From JBEKTW01 sp049515655 (GTDB lineage Bacteria > Bacteroidota > Ignavibacteria > UBA10030 > SZUA-254): a DNA stretch of 57,095 nucleotides. Positions 1 to 8,692 of this stretch are shown here, in pieces. The stretch covers positions 1-57,095 of the forward strand of contig JBEKTW010000027.1 in assembly GCA_049515655.1 (NCBI GenBank). The letters run 5' to 3'. The notes under the pieces are model-generated. The model was not told the DNA's origin. It was given only the letters and a program-made list of their open reading frames with translations, and searched no databases. Every line of letters begins with the position of its first letter. The stretch's first letter is position 1. The translations under genes were made by a program, and so were the position numbers.

Positions 1-2
1 TT

Positions 3-79
3 CCATATCGAAGCTTCAACCTCATCCCGGATGTCGCCGGAGCAGGATTCGGGGTCACGTACAACAATAAAGGATGTTC

Positions 80-83
<4 letters not shown>
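3..83 (+). CDS. possible 3' end of an upstream gene (partial)
   Basis: One frame is open from the window edge and ends with a TGA that overlaps the atpD ATG in an ATGA arrangement, as in tightly packed operons. The residues (ending GAGFGVTYNNKGCS) look like the end of an outer-membrane or secreted protein, but too little is present to name it. Another frame also stays open to a TAA at 68-70, so even the reading frame is uncertain. Confidence 0.25.
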
Positions 84-1486
<1,403 letters not shown>

Positions 1487-1494
1487 TCCATACG

Positions 1495-1905
1495 ATGGCG
1501 GATAAGACCTTCAAACTGGAAATCGTAACTCCCCGGAAGGTTGTGTACTCGGGCGATGTCGTCAGTTTCTCTGCCCCCGGAGAAGTGGGAAGTTTCCAGG
1601 TGCTCTATAATCACGCGCCCTTGCTCTCGGCCATAGTGGTCGGCGAAGTCAAGATTCAGGAAATCGGGGGCAACGTGGCGCGGTATGCAACGAGTGGGGG
1701 TTTTGTCGAAGTTCTCTCGAATCGTGTCGTCCTCCTGGCTGAGACCGCCGAATCCCTGGAAGAGATCGATGTTCGTCGGGCGGAGGAAGCGAAGAAACGT
1801 GCCGAACAACGGCTTCAGGAGCCGAAGGAAGATTTGGATATCGAGCGGGCGAGGCTGGCACTTGCCCGGGCGATCAACAGATTGCGGCTTGCTCGACCGA
1901 AATAG
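1495..1905 (+). CDS. atpC: F0F1 ATP synthase subunit epsilon
   Basis: Epsilon subunit of the central stalk, which couples gamma rotation to catalysis and can inhibit ATP hydrolysis. The N-terminal beta-sandwich is recognisable (LEIVTPRKVVYSGDV, then PGEVGSFQVLYNHAPLLSA), followed by a charged two-helix C-terminal domain (EEAKKRAEQRLQ and the RARLALARAINRLRLA stretch). Length 136 residues, normal. It lies 8 nt after atpD and is almost certainly co-transcribed. The alr gene begins 34 nt after its stop codon, so the transcript may continue into it. Confidence 0.95.
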   Translation: MADKTFKLEIVTPRKVVYSGDVVSFSAPGEVGSFQVLYNHAPLLSAIVVGEVKIQEIGGNVARYATSGGFVEVLSNRVVLLAETAESLEEIDVRRAEEAKKRAEQRLQEPKEDLDIERARLALARAINRLRLARPK

Positions 1906-1939
1906 CAATTTTGCATCAACGTATGAGTTTCGCACACTG

Positions 1940-3055
1940 ATGATCACGACGAGGGCGGAGATATATCTCAGGGCTTTGCAGGATAATTTTGGAAGGATCA
2001 GGCATCGTGTCGGTAGCGGCGTCAAAGTCATGGGAATTGTGAAGGCGAACGCGTACGGTCACGGGCTGCCGGAGATTGCCGGGGCATTGACGAGGTCGGG
2101 CATTGATTATCTGGGTGTCGGATTTCTCCAGGAGGGAACCCTCCTGCGCCAGCATGGTGTTCAGGTGCCGATTCTCGTCCTCGGCGGAGTGCTCGGGAGT
2201 CAAGTGAAGGAATTCCTCCAGTACGACCTGGACATCACCGTGGCATCGATTGAAATAGCCGAACGCATTGAACATGAAGCATCCACGAACGGAAACAAGC
2301 GAGCGAACGTTCATTTGAAAATCGACACCGGGATGGAGCGCATCGGTGTCCATCCTGAACACACCCTGCAATTTGTTCAGCGTGTCAGCCGCCTGCCGCA
2401 CCTTGACGTCAAGGGAATCTATAGTCATTTTGCGACGTCCGACGAGCGCGACAAGAGCTTCGCGCTCCTGCAGCTTGAACGGTTCACTGCGATTCTCGAC
2501 CTTGTGCGAAAATCCGGAATTGAGATCCCGTACGTTCATATGGCGAACAGTGGAGCGATTCTCGACTTGCCCGATTCGTATTTCACGATGGTGCGGCCCG
2601 GGATTCTCCTTTACGGTATCTATCCATCGAGAGAAACCACCGAGAGCATTCCCGTGGAGCCCGTGCTTTCCTTGAAATCGAAAGTGGTGTTCGCGAAATC
2701 GGTTCCTGAGGGTACAAGCATCAGTTACGGGCGAACATACTACACGTCAAAGAGTACGAGGATTGTTACCGTCCCGATTGGATACGGGGACGGCTACAGC
2801 CGTCGTCTCACAGGCCGGGGAGAGGTGGTTATCTCCGGAAAGCGTCTTCCCGTCGTCGGAACAATCTGCATGGACCAGCTTATGGTCGACGGCGGGAGTG
2901 AAGGGAATATTCACGTCGGCGATGATGTCGTACTGATCGGTTCGGACGGCGAACAATCGATTTCGGTCTGGGAAATTGCCGACCTGATCGGAACGAACCC
3001 GTACGAAGTGCTCACGGGAATCTCAGCCCGCGTGCCACGGGTGGTAATAAACTAA
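1940..3055 (+). CDS. alr: alanine racemase
   Basis: PLP-dependent enzyme that interconverts L- and D-alanine for peptidoglycan. The PLP-lysine motif VKANAYGHG lies near residue 35, the KIDTGMERIG motif near residue 130, and the second catalytic tyrosine region (ISYGRTY) and GYGDGYSRRL follow in the C-terminal beta domain, with the GTICMDQLMVD motif. Length 371 residues, typical. The reading frame stays open far upstream into atpC in another frame, but MITTRAEIYL is the usual Alr beginning, so I start at 1940. It probably belongs to the atpDC transcript; no terminator is seen between them. Confidence 0.95.
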   Translation: MITTRAEIYLRALQDNFGRIRHRVGSGVKVMGIVKANAYGHGLPEIAGALTRSGIDYLGVGFLQEGTLLRQHGVQVPILVLGGVLGSQVKEFLQYDLDITVASIEIAERIEHEASTNGNKRANVHLKIDTGMERIGVHPEHTLQFVQRVSRLPHLDVKGIYSHFATSDERDKSFALLQLERFTAILDLVRKSGIEIPYVHMANSGAILDLPDSYFTMVRPGILLYGIYPSRETTESIPVEPVLSLKSKVVFAKSVPEGTSISYGRTYYTSKSTRIVTVPIGYGDGYSRRLTGRGEVVISGKRLPVVGTICMDQLMVDGGSEGNIHVGDDVVLIGSDGEQSISVWEIADLIGTNPYEVLTGISARVPRVVIN

Positions 3056-3063
3056 GTGATATT

Positions 3064-3262
3064 ATGTGGAATCGTCATTCTTAGTGGCAAATTCTAAATC
3101 CGAATATCTAAACTCGAAACAATTTCGAAATTCCAAATTCGAAATTCAAATTGAAGGACCGGGATTCTGAGAAGTGGAATTTTGAGCTTCGAATTTAGTG
3201 TTTCGAGCTTGTCTAGGATTTCGGATTTAGTGCTTCGGATTTCGGACGTCGAGACTAGTTTT
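3064..3262 (+). repeat. degenerate AT-rich intergenic repeat (ttcgaatt/ggatttag class)
   Basis: The gap between alr and the next gene is filled with variations of words such as aaattcgaaat, ggatttagtgctt and ggatttcgg. It includes gggattctgagaagtggaat, which is nearly repeated at 16076-16095. No coding or terminator signal is visible. Confidence 0.7.
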
Positions 3263-3297
3263 GCGTAAGGTCAATAACGAAGTGAGAAGGTAACGTA

Positions 3298-4386
3298 ATG
3301 CCGAATGTTTACGCAGTCGTAATGGCGGGCGGTGTCGGAACCAGGTTCTGGCCCCGGAGCAGAGAAAAATCGCCCAAGCAGCTCCTGGAAATCGTCGGAA
3401 AAGGGACGATGCTCCAGAATACGGTCAAACGCATCAGCGACATGATCGACCCGACAAATATTCTTGTCGTGACCAATAAGCTGCAGAGGACAATGGTGAC
3501 AAAGCAGCTGCCGCAGATTCCGGACGACAATCTCATCGTCGAGCCCCTCGGTCGCAACACCGCTCCCTGCATCGGACTCGCGGCGCTCTTCCTCCGCCGC
3601 ATGGACCCGGAAGCGGTGATGGTGACGCTCCCGGCAGACCATATCATGCAAAATGAGGAGGAATTCCGCCGGGTTCTTCGCCTCGCTATCTGGGTTGCTT
3701 ACGAATCCGGACGCCTGATCACCATCGGCGTCCAGCCGACAAGGCCGGAGACGGGATACGGTTATATCCAGGTCGTCGATGAAGACGACAAAACGAATCC
3801 GTATTTTGCCCGCGGTGTCTACAAGGTTAAAACGTTCGCTGAAAAACCCAACGCGGCAACGGCCCAGCAATTCCTCAAGAGCGGAGACTTTCTCTGGAAC
3901 AGCGGGATGTTCATCTGGCGCGCCGATGCAATCCTGAGAGAAATCCAGCAGCTTCTCCCCGAGCTGTATGATAGACTGCAGGAGGTCGATGAAGCGATCG
4001 GGACGAATGAGTACGACCATGTGATCGAAACGGCCTATCGCATCATCCGCGGTATCTCTATCGACTATGGCGTGATGGAAAAGGCAAAGGATGTGTACGT
4101 TATCAGGGGGAATTTCGGCTGGAGCGATGTCGGCTCGTGGGATGAGGTCTACCGCATTTCCGGGAAGGACGAACAAGGAAACAGCGTCACCGGGAAGGCG
4201 CTTCTCCTCGGGACGAAAAACGCTCAGGTGTATGCGGGAGATAAATTTGTCGCGACCATCGGCGTCGACGGTATCACGGTCATCGTTACCGATGATGCCG
4301 TCCTGGTCTGTAAGCAGGGCCAATCGCAGGAAGTCAAAGAAGTGGTTGATTATCTCCGCCGCAAAACAATGAATGAGTTCCTTTGA
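3298..4386 (+). CDS. manC: mannose-1-phosphate guanylyltransferase (GDP-mannose pyrophosphorylase)
   Basis: Makes GDP-mannose from GTP and mannose-1-phosphate, feeding cell-surface polysaccharide synthesis. The N-terminal nucleotide-binding motif GGVGTRFWPRSREKSPKQLL is intact, followed by EPLGRNTAPCIG, LPADH, FAEKP, WNSGMFIWRAD and GWSDVGSWDE. The 362 residues cover only the pyrophosphorylase domain; the phosphomannose isomerase domain of the long two-domain form is absent. The stop codon overlaps the start of the next gene (TGATG). A candidate Shine-Dalgarno, GAAGTGAGAAGG, precedes the start. Confidence 0.93.
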   Translation: MPNVYAVVMAGGVGTRFWPRSREKSPKQLLEIVGKGTMLQNTVKRISDMIDPTNILVVTNKLQRTMVTKQLPQIPDDNLIVEPLGRNTAPCIGLAALFLRRMDPEAVMVTLPADHIMQNEEEFRRVLRLAIWVAYESGRLITIGVQPTRPETGYGYIQVVDEDDKTNPYFARGVYKVKTFAEKPNAATAQQFLKSGDFLWNSGMFIWRADAILREIQQLLPELYDRLQEVDEAIGTNEYDHVIETAYRIIRGISIDYGVMEKAKDVYVIRGNFGWSDVGSWDEVYRISGKDEQGNSVTGKALLLGTKNAQVYAGDKFVATIGVDGITVIVTDDAVLVCKQGQSQEVKEVVDYLRRKTMNEFL

Positions 4387-4838
4387 TGGGCGCGAGCATC
4401 CGATATTCCGGGATTCTCATGATTACCGCCCTGTTGATTGGCTGCACCTCCGCTCCACGCTACACTGCGACGAAATCCGGAGCCGCAAGACCGTCGCTGG
4501 AACCCGGAAGCTTCTCGATGGTTGAGGAAGGCATCGCTTCCTACTATGCTTCGGAGTTCAACGGGCGCCCGACATCAAGCGGAGAGATTTACGACATGAA
4601 CCAGATGACGGCGGCGCATCGGACTCTTCCGTTTTATACCAAAGTTCGCGTTACGAATGTGGCCAACGGCAAATCGGTAACTGTCCGCATAAATGACCGG
4701 GGTCCATTCAAGGAAGACCGCATTATCGACCTTTCGCTTGCCGCGGCAAAGGAACTGGGACTTATCGGCACCGGAACGGCGCGTGTGCGAGTGGAAGTCG
4801 TCGAGCTCGGACCAACGAACGTCATCAAGACCCCTTAA
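4386..4838 (+). CDS. rlpA: RlpA-like septal ring lipoprotein (DPBB domain)
   Basis: Probable outer-membrane lipoprotein of the RlpA family, whose better known members cleave denuded glycan strands at the septum. The N-terminus carries a hydrophobic stretch and a lipobox (LLIGC, Cys at about residue 20). The double-psi beta-barrel domain follows: GIASYYASEFNGRPTSSGE, TAAHRTLP, VRINDRGPF and IIDLSLAAAKELG. There is no SPOR domain, so this is the short form. The start overlaps the manC stop by one base, which indicates translational coupling. Confidence 0.88.
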   Translation: MGASIRYSGILMITALLIGCTSAPRYTATKSGAARPSLEPGSFSMVEEGIASYYASEFNGRPTSSGEIYDMNQMTAAHRTLPFYTKVRVTNVANGKSVTVRINDRGPFKEDRIIDLSLAAAKELGLIGTGTARVRVEVVELGPTNVIKTP

Positions 4839-4857
4839 AGCATCGGACGAGATTATT

Positions 4858-5520
4858 ATGCCGAAAAAATTAATCACCGAGTGGACGATCATGGAGGCCT
4901 CACGACGAGGAGAAAAGACGTTATCGGTCGATGCGCAGACGATTGTCACCGCGGCAGCATGGGATCGTGCACGGCAACTGGGTGTCCGGCTCGAGAAAAA
5001 GACCCGTGAAGCCGCTTCTCAGCCGACCGTTTCTTCGAAAACGTCCGAAGGACCGGCGAAGGGGCAACAGACTGTGGCTATTGGAAGCGACCACGGTGGA
5101 TTCCAACTGAAAGAACAACTCAAGCCGTACCTGGAAAGCCTGGGATACAAGGCCGTTGACCTCGGGACGTATTCGGAAGACGCCTGCGATTACCCGGATT
5201 TTGCCTATGCGGTGGCTCGGATGGTCTCGCTAGGGGATGCCGCAAAGGGGATCATGATCGACTCAGTTGGATCGGCTTCTGCCATTGTGGCAAATAAACT
5301 GCCAGGAATTCGCGCAGTGTGCTGTTCCAACGAATTCTCGGCGAGGAGCAGTAGGGAACACAATGATGCCAATGTTCTGACGTTAGGTGGAAAAATTCAT
5401 GGCGTTGAACTGGCCAAGTCCATCGTTAAGGTCTGGCTGGAGACTTCGTTTGCCGGAGGCAGGCACCAAAACCGGGTGGATAAGATATCGGAAATCGAAA
5501 GGCGATTTCTTAAACAGTAA
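4858..5520 (+). CDS. rpiB: RpiB/LacAB-family sugar-phosphate isomerase with N-terminal extension
   Basis: The last ~150 residues match ribose-5-phosphate isomerase B: GSDHGGF at the start, the histidine of SREHNDANVL, and the phosphate-binding arginines of GGRHQNRVDKI. The catalytic-cysteine loop (ICGTGVG in E. coli RpiB) is replaced by IDSVGSA, so Cys becomes Asp and the GTG anion loop is lost. A ~60-residue N-terminal extension (ITEWTIMEA..., LSVDAQTIVTAAAWDRARQL) precedes the isomerase domain. It resembles leader segments I recall from microcompartment-associated enzymes, including some RpiB homologues; that is inference from memory. Start chosen at the ATG at 4858; the frame is open upstream but overlaps the RlpA-like gene. 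True substrate unknown. Confidence 0.85.
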   Translation: MPKKLITEWTIMEASRRGEKTLSVDAQTIVTAAAWDRARQLGVRLEKKTREAASQPTVSSKTSEGPAKGQQTVAIGSDHGGFQLKEQLKPYLESLGYKAVDLGTYSEDACDYPDFAYAVARMVSLGDAAKGIMIDSVGSASAIVANKLPGIRAVCCSNEFSARSSREHNDANVLTLGGKIHGVELAKSIVKVWLETSFAGGRHQNRVDKISEIERRFLKQ

Positions 5521-5586
5521 CACCCCTCCAAATTCCCTCAATTTCGCGGTTTTTCTCTTTCGACCAGTCGTCGAAAAGGACTTCCC

Positions 5587-5615
5587 TTGACTTTCAATAA
5601 AATATCCATTATATT
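5587..5615 (+). promoter_or_regulatory. sigma70-type promoter for the lytic transglycosylase
   Basis: TTGACT (5587-5592), a 17-bp spacer and TATATT (5610-5615). The start of transcription would be near 5622, about 27 nt before the next gene. Confidence 0.6.
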
Positions 5616-5648
5616 TTAAGTATTAATTAAGTAATATCCCATAACTCT

Positions 5649-6410
5649 TTGAATATCAATAAAAGAACCAAATCGTTCGTTGAGGGAATTTTTGAACATG
5701 CGGGATCCTTCTCTCGTGATCTCGGGATCGCGGCCCTAACCCTGCTTTTGGTTGTGGCTACCGTATCCCCTGTTTCATCCGGGTTGAGTAACAAAGAGGA
5801 TTCGAGTGCTCAAGTTCAGAATGCGCGGGCGACCGACAATAGCAGGGGGGAATCGTATTCCTTGCCGTATTTGAAGCTGGTGAAAGAATATGCGGATGTT
5901 TACGGGCTGGATTTTCGTTTTGTTTTGGCCCTTGTAAAGCAGGAATCCCAGTTTGATGCCCGGGCGATCAGCAGTCGCGGAGCGATTGGTCTCATGCAGA
6001 TCATGCCGCCGACGGAAACAGAAATTTCGGACAAGCTTGACCTGCGAAGATCGCGTACTCCGAGGGAAAATATCCATGCCGGGATATACTACTTTGCAGA
6101 AATATTGAAACTATTCCCCGGGATCGACACGGAGAGTCAACTCCGTGTGTCGCTGGCCGCATATTTCGCCGGACCTGCCAGGATTTACGATGCGCAAGAG
6201 GTCGCCGCCTACATGGGTGAAAATCCGACATCCTGGTCCTCAATCAAAGGTGCTCTGCCTCTGCTTTCGAAGCGATTCTATTCTCTTCATCGCGCGATCT
6301 GGGAAGACGGACGGCCGAAAAGCGGGTATTTCGGATCGTGGCGCCAGACGCTCATGTACGTCGATAACATAATGGAAAACTACAAGGAGTATCAGAGGGA
6401 GTTCGATTAG
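5649..6410 (+). CDS. lytic transglycosylase, SLT domain
   Basis: Periplasmic muramidase-type enzyme that cleaves peptidoglycan with formation of anhydro-muramyl ends. A hydrophobic segment near residues 20-40 (LGIAALTLLLVVATVSPVSS) should be a signal peptide or anchor. The SLT domain spans roughly residues 80-190, with the catalytic glutamate in VKQESQFDARAISSRGAIG followed by LMQIMPPT. Translation probably starts with TTG at 5649; no in-frame ATG occurs before the catalytic domain and no clear Shine-Dalgarno is visible, so the start is uncertain. It has its own promoter just upstream. A CAGATA/TATCTG hairpin follows the stop without a T-tract. Confidence 0.87.
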   Translation: MNINKRTKSFVEGIFEHAGSFSRDLGIAALTLLLVVATVSPVSSGLSNKEDSSAQVQNARATDNSRGESYSLPYLKLVKEYADVYGLDFRFVLALVKQESQFDARAISSRGAIGLMQIMPPTETEISDKLDLRRSRTPRENIHAGIYYFAEILKLFPGIDTESQLRVSLAAYFAGPARIYDAQEVAAYMGENPTSWSSIKGALPLLSKRFYSLHRAIWEDGRPKSGYFGSWRQTLMYVDNIMENYKEYQREFD

Positions 6411-6532
6411 GAGTTTCAGATAGAATTATCTGCTGTCAACTACCCACCCGCCGCGGTCTTCAGGACCATTCCTTCCACACATCTTCTTGTTCATCGCGTT
6501 GAAATTTTTTTTGCGAAAACACAAAAAAACTC

Positions 6533-6560
6533 TTGACACTTGTTAGAAAATTGTTATATT
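6533..6560 (+). promoter_or_regulatory. strong sigma70-type promoter for small RNA
   Basis: TTGACA (6533-6538), a 16-bp spacer and TATATT (6555-6560), preceded by A/T-rich tracts like an UP element. No open reading frame starts soon downstream; a hairpin with a T-tract lies about 75 nt further on. Confidence 0.65.
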
Positions 6561-6566
6561 TACAAC

Positions 6567-6648
6567 TGTTGGAAGCCGAAGGCACTGGCCTAATATGACT
6601 GCTCGGGAGGCGGTTATCTTAAGCCGCCGGTGCCTTCGGTGTTTTTTT
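6567..6648 (+). ncRNA. candidate small RNA with built-in terminator
   Basis: The predicted transcript of about 82 nt folds into one long hairpin. CCGAAGGCAC (6576-6585) pairs perfectly with GTGCCTTCGG (6630-6639), and an inner stem forms between GGCGGTT and AAGCCGCC. Seven T residues follow at 6642-6648. There is no start codon with a Shine-Dalgarno in between. The family is unknown to me; the SRP RNA tetraloop motif and tmRNA landmarks are absent. It could also be the leader or attenuator of something that terminates here. Confidence 0.5.
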
Positions 6649-6992
6649 GTGGGTACGTTCAGAGAGGGCGAGAGTTCAAAAAAAATGACGAAGTTGGAGA
6701 GAGGCTGTAGGTTCTTTGAGAGTCTTCAGTCGCATGTTTGAAGTTGCAGGACTTGACAACGGCGACACGGGAAATTGTAGGAAAAATGATTTTCATTCTA
6801 CAATTCTTCCTACAGCGTTTTGAGAGGTAAGACCTGTTCGGGTACGCGAAGGCGGTCTCTGAGCGGGTTTTTTGATTTCTCCATTCCCTGAAATACAAGA
6901 CTTGATATTTACGAAGCGTTTGGGTGAGTTGGCTCAGTTCATGTGTTACAGGGTGAGCACAAAAAGAGATTTGGTAATAGAGGAGATATACA
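6649..6992. other. gene-poor stretch
   Basis: No convincing coding sequence of normal size. The stretch holds the first copy of a ~40-bp hairpin repeat (6831-6869). It ends with a good Shine-Dalgarno (GAGGAG) ahead of a 19-codon reading frame. A 79-codon minus-strand frame at 6659-6898 has no supporting features. Confidence 0.5.
6831..6869 (+). repeat. hairpin repeat, copy A
   Basis: ACCTGTTC pairs with GAGCGGGT around the core CGAAGGCGGT, followed by a run of T. It matches the copy at 7353-7392 with compensating base changes in the stem. It may work as a terminator or as a structured repeat. Confidence 0.5.
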
Positions 6993-7052
6993 ATGAAACA
7001 TTATCCCTTCAAAGACCGCGTTAGTTTTTTCCCCAAAGAGGAGAGTGCTTAA
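6993..7052 (+). CDS. 19-residue small open reading frame
   Basis: ATG preceded by GAGGAGATATACA, an excellent Shine-Dalgarno with 7-nt spacing, opens a 19-codon frame (MKHYPFKDRVSFFPKEESA) ending in TAA. A GC-rich hairpin (GAACC...GGTTC with CCGC/GCGG inside) starts immediately at the stop codon. It could be a genuine microprotein, or a leader peptide for which no downstream gene is left. Nothing in the peptide is diagnostic. The ribosome binding site is the only positive evidence. Confidence 0.35.
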   Translation: MKHYPFKDRVSFFPKEESA

Positions 7053-7093
7053 GGAACCGGGCGCCGCGTTTAGGCGGGGGTTCAGGAATCAGT

Positions 7094-7261
7094 TTAGGCG
7101 GATTCAAGCGCCTGAAGTTTTTTATACAACTCCTCGATTCCTTGTAAAAAATTCTTTCTCATCGTAGGTTCGGTTATGAGAGTAAAAATGGAAGCTGTAG
7201 AAGCACCCCCAGTAATAAGTGATGCTTTTACGATTTCTACTGTAGCTTCTAAGGCTGACAT
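7094..7261 (-). CDS. 55-residue small protein of unknown function
   Basis: A minus-strand frame of 55 codons starts at ATG 7261-7259 with GAGG five bases upstream and ends at TAA (7096-7094). The sequence begins MSALEATVEIVKASLITGG and ends GIEELYKKLQALESA. It looks like a real small protein: mainly helical, with a hydrophobic-turn-hydrophobic middle (SLITGGASTASIFTLI) and an amphipathic C-terminal helix. I recall similar short 'EATVEIVKA' proteins from environmental bacteria but know no function. It lies between two copies of the 40-bp hairpin repeat. Not a recognised toxin or antitoxin. Confidence 0.55.
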   Translation of the reverse strand: MSALEATVEIVKASLITGGASTASIFTLITEPTMRKNFLQGIEELYKKLQALESA

Positions 7262-7352
7262 GGTAACCTCGTTAACGGTAAGGGTAATAGTGAACTATGG
7301 AAACGTAGCACATTAGCATGACAATTGCAATGACGTGATTTCTAAGAGACAG

Positions 7353-7392
7353 GACTTGCTTCAGGAACACGAAGGCGGTTTCTGAGCAAGTT
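7353..7392 (+). repeat. hairpin repeat, copy B
   Basis: Second copy of the element at 6831-6869. ACTTGCTT pairs with GAGCAAGT around the shared core CGAAGGCGGTTTCTGAGC. Stem bases differ from copy A on both arms, so pairing is kept. Confidence 0.5.
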
Positions 7393-7435
7393 CTTTCTGT
7401 TTTGTGCCTCCGAAAAAACTGGGTGGCGGCTGCAG

Positions 7436-7464
7436 TTGAAACTCCCTTCTTTAGTTGCTATATT
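7436..7464 (+). promoter_or_regulatory. sigma70-type promoter
   Basis: TTGAAA (7436-7441), a 17-bp spacer and TATATT (7459-7464), about 38 nt ahead of the 95-codon gene at 7503. Confidence 0.55.
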
Positions 7465-7502
7465 GCACGAGTAGAACCACCATCCAAGAGAAGGAGAACA
7501 TA

Positions 7503-7790
7503 ATGATTAAGTTTGTCCACAAAGACGGCGACCATGTCATTGACCTACAGAAGACTCCATTCACGCAGCCATCAATGTTCCAGCCGATGGAAGGTATTAT
7601 CCGTCGGGCAACCTCATCGCTTGTTTGCCCAGAACATGGTGCTAAAGCCTACGCTACCATTGTTCTCAATATTCTCAATGTCAACGGGAATCATAATTTC
7701 AAATGGGGCGTTACTGATTTTTGCTGTTCGGCTTTTGATAAACTAATTGGGTTATCTGTGCCGTCGCCTTTGAATCTCGCAAAGAGGTAG
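7503..7790 (+). CDS. 95-residue hypothetical protein
   Basis: I do not recognise this protein. Its start is well supported: AGAAGGAG lies six bases before the ATG and a promoter lies just upstream. The sequence has a CPEHG motif near residue 44 and a CC pair near residue 75 (TDFCCSAFDKLIG), so metal binding or a disulphide is possible. It has no signal peptide or membrane segment. It is a single-gene transcription unit: an intrinsic terminator follows at 7813. Function unknown. Confidence 0.65.
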   Translation: MIKFVHKDGDHVIDLQKTPFTQPSMFQPMEGIIRRATSSLVCPEHGAKAYATIVLNILNVNGNHNFKWGVTDFCCSAFDKLIGLSVPSPLNLAKR

Positions 7791-7812
7791 AAGCAACCAT
7801 GACCAAAAATAA

Positions 7813-7850
7813 AGCCCCGGTCAATTTCTTGGCTGGGGCTCTTGTCTTTT
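7813..7850 (+). terminator. intrinsic terminator
   Basis: AGCCCC (7813-7818) pairs with GGGGCT (7835-7840), with additional inner pairing (CAA/TTG), followed by a T-rich tail (CTTGTCTTTT). It closes the unit starting at 7436. Confidence 0.7.
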
Positions 7851-7933
7851 GGTATGGAGCATCGGCATAGTAAAATCAAATGTCAGATTTGCCGAGACGT
7901 ACAAGAGCACCTAATTTAATCTGAACCAATCAT

Positions 7934-7957
7934 AAAAAAAGGCGGCTATCAGCCGCC
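7934..7957 (-). terminator. intrinsic terminator of the arginine decarboxylase gene
   Basis: A perfect GGCGGCT-atc-AGCCGCC hairpin (7941-7957) is followed on the minus strand by seven T residues. It lies about 30 nt downstream of the stop codon at 7987. Confidence 0.85.
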
Positions 7958-7986
7958 TTAACTACCGCTTGTAGGGTTCAAGAAAA

Positions 7987-8532
7987 CTAGGGGAGTAAAA
8001 TAGCCGCTGCGATGACGGTCGTCCACAAGCCGTTCTTGTCGCCCTCTGCCGATTGTGTGACGTTGAATGACTTCACGATTTTCCCGCTCATCTTGTAAAT
8101 CTTTTCACGTTCATCCCATGCGGTGTTGTAATCAAACTCGACGCCGAGCGTCGTCGCAAGCATAGTTGCCGCGAGATCTTCAGCATAATCTCCGGCTTTC
8201 TCGTCTGTCTCTCCAAACGGATGGTGCTCCGAGAGGTATCCATACTGTGTGCTGTCCGACGGGGTTGCGACTCCAAGCGATGCCGCGATGAGGCGATTTG
8301 GTTCGTTCGTGGAGTTGCGGGCGATCACGGAAAAAGTGATCTGTCCCGCTTGCAGCAATTTCAATCCCTCTTCAACGGAGATGCGTTTGCATCCCGGGGG
8401 GAAAATGCTGGAAACAGTGACCAGATTGCATTTCTCAATCTTCGCATCGCGTAGTGCCAATTCGAACGACTGAAGGTACTCCTTGTGGCGGCCAACGCCC
8501 TTTGTGAAGAACATCTTGGTGGGTACGTACAC
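7987..8532 (-). CDS. pdaD: pyruvoyl-dependent arginine decarboxylase
   Basis: Decarboxylates arginine to agmatine, usually the first step of polyamine synthesis or of acid resistance. The enzyme makes its own pyruvoyl cofactor by self-cleavage between two serines; the site is visible as VSSIFPPGCK near residues 40-50. Other family landmarks are ARNSTNEPNRLIAASLG, YGYLSEHHPFGET and the C-terminal WTTVIAAAILLP. Length 181 residues, normal. The start is GTG at 8532 with AGGAGAG just upstream. It lies about 160 nt downstream of smpB on the same strand and has its own terminator. Agmatine-processing genes are not in the window. Confidence 0.92.
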   Translation of the reverse strand: MYVPTKMFFTKGVGRHKEYLQSFELALRDAKIEKCNLVTVSSIFPPGCKRISVEEGLKLLQAGQITFSVIARNSTNEPNRLIAASLGVATPSDSTQYGYLSEHHPFGETDEKAGDYAEDLAATMLATTLGVEFDYNTAWDEREKIYKMSGKIVKSFNVTQSAEGDKNGLWTTVIAAAILLP

Positions 8533-8692
8533 GCTTCTCTCCTAATTGAATTGTGGAATGATTAAGTGTTGCACCGAAGGCGGTTCTTCGGATGAGTAAA
8601 GTGAGTAAAAGCCGGATTGATCCAAACTATTCAAGCGCAAAGTAGTTGAGTATGTGAGATAACTGGTCGTTTTGGCTCCATCGGGAGTTACG

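Noticed and set aside
6567..6648. SRP 4.5S RNA or tmRNA
   Set aside because: The GGAAGG...AGCAG-type SRP domain IV loop and the tmRNA acceptor, T arm and tag frame are all missing.
6831..7392. GGAACAC...GAAGGCGGT words resembling part of 16S rRNA near position 700
   Set aside because: The similarity is limited to about 20 bases and the flanking helices of 16S rRNA are absent; a hairpin repeat explains the sequence better.
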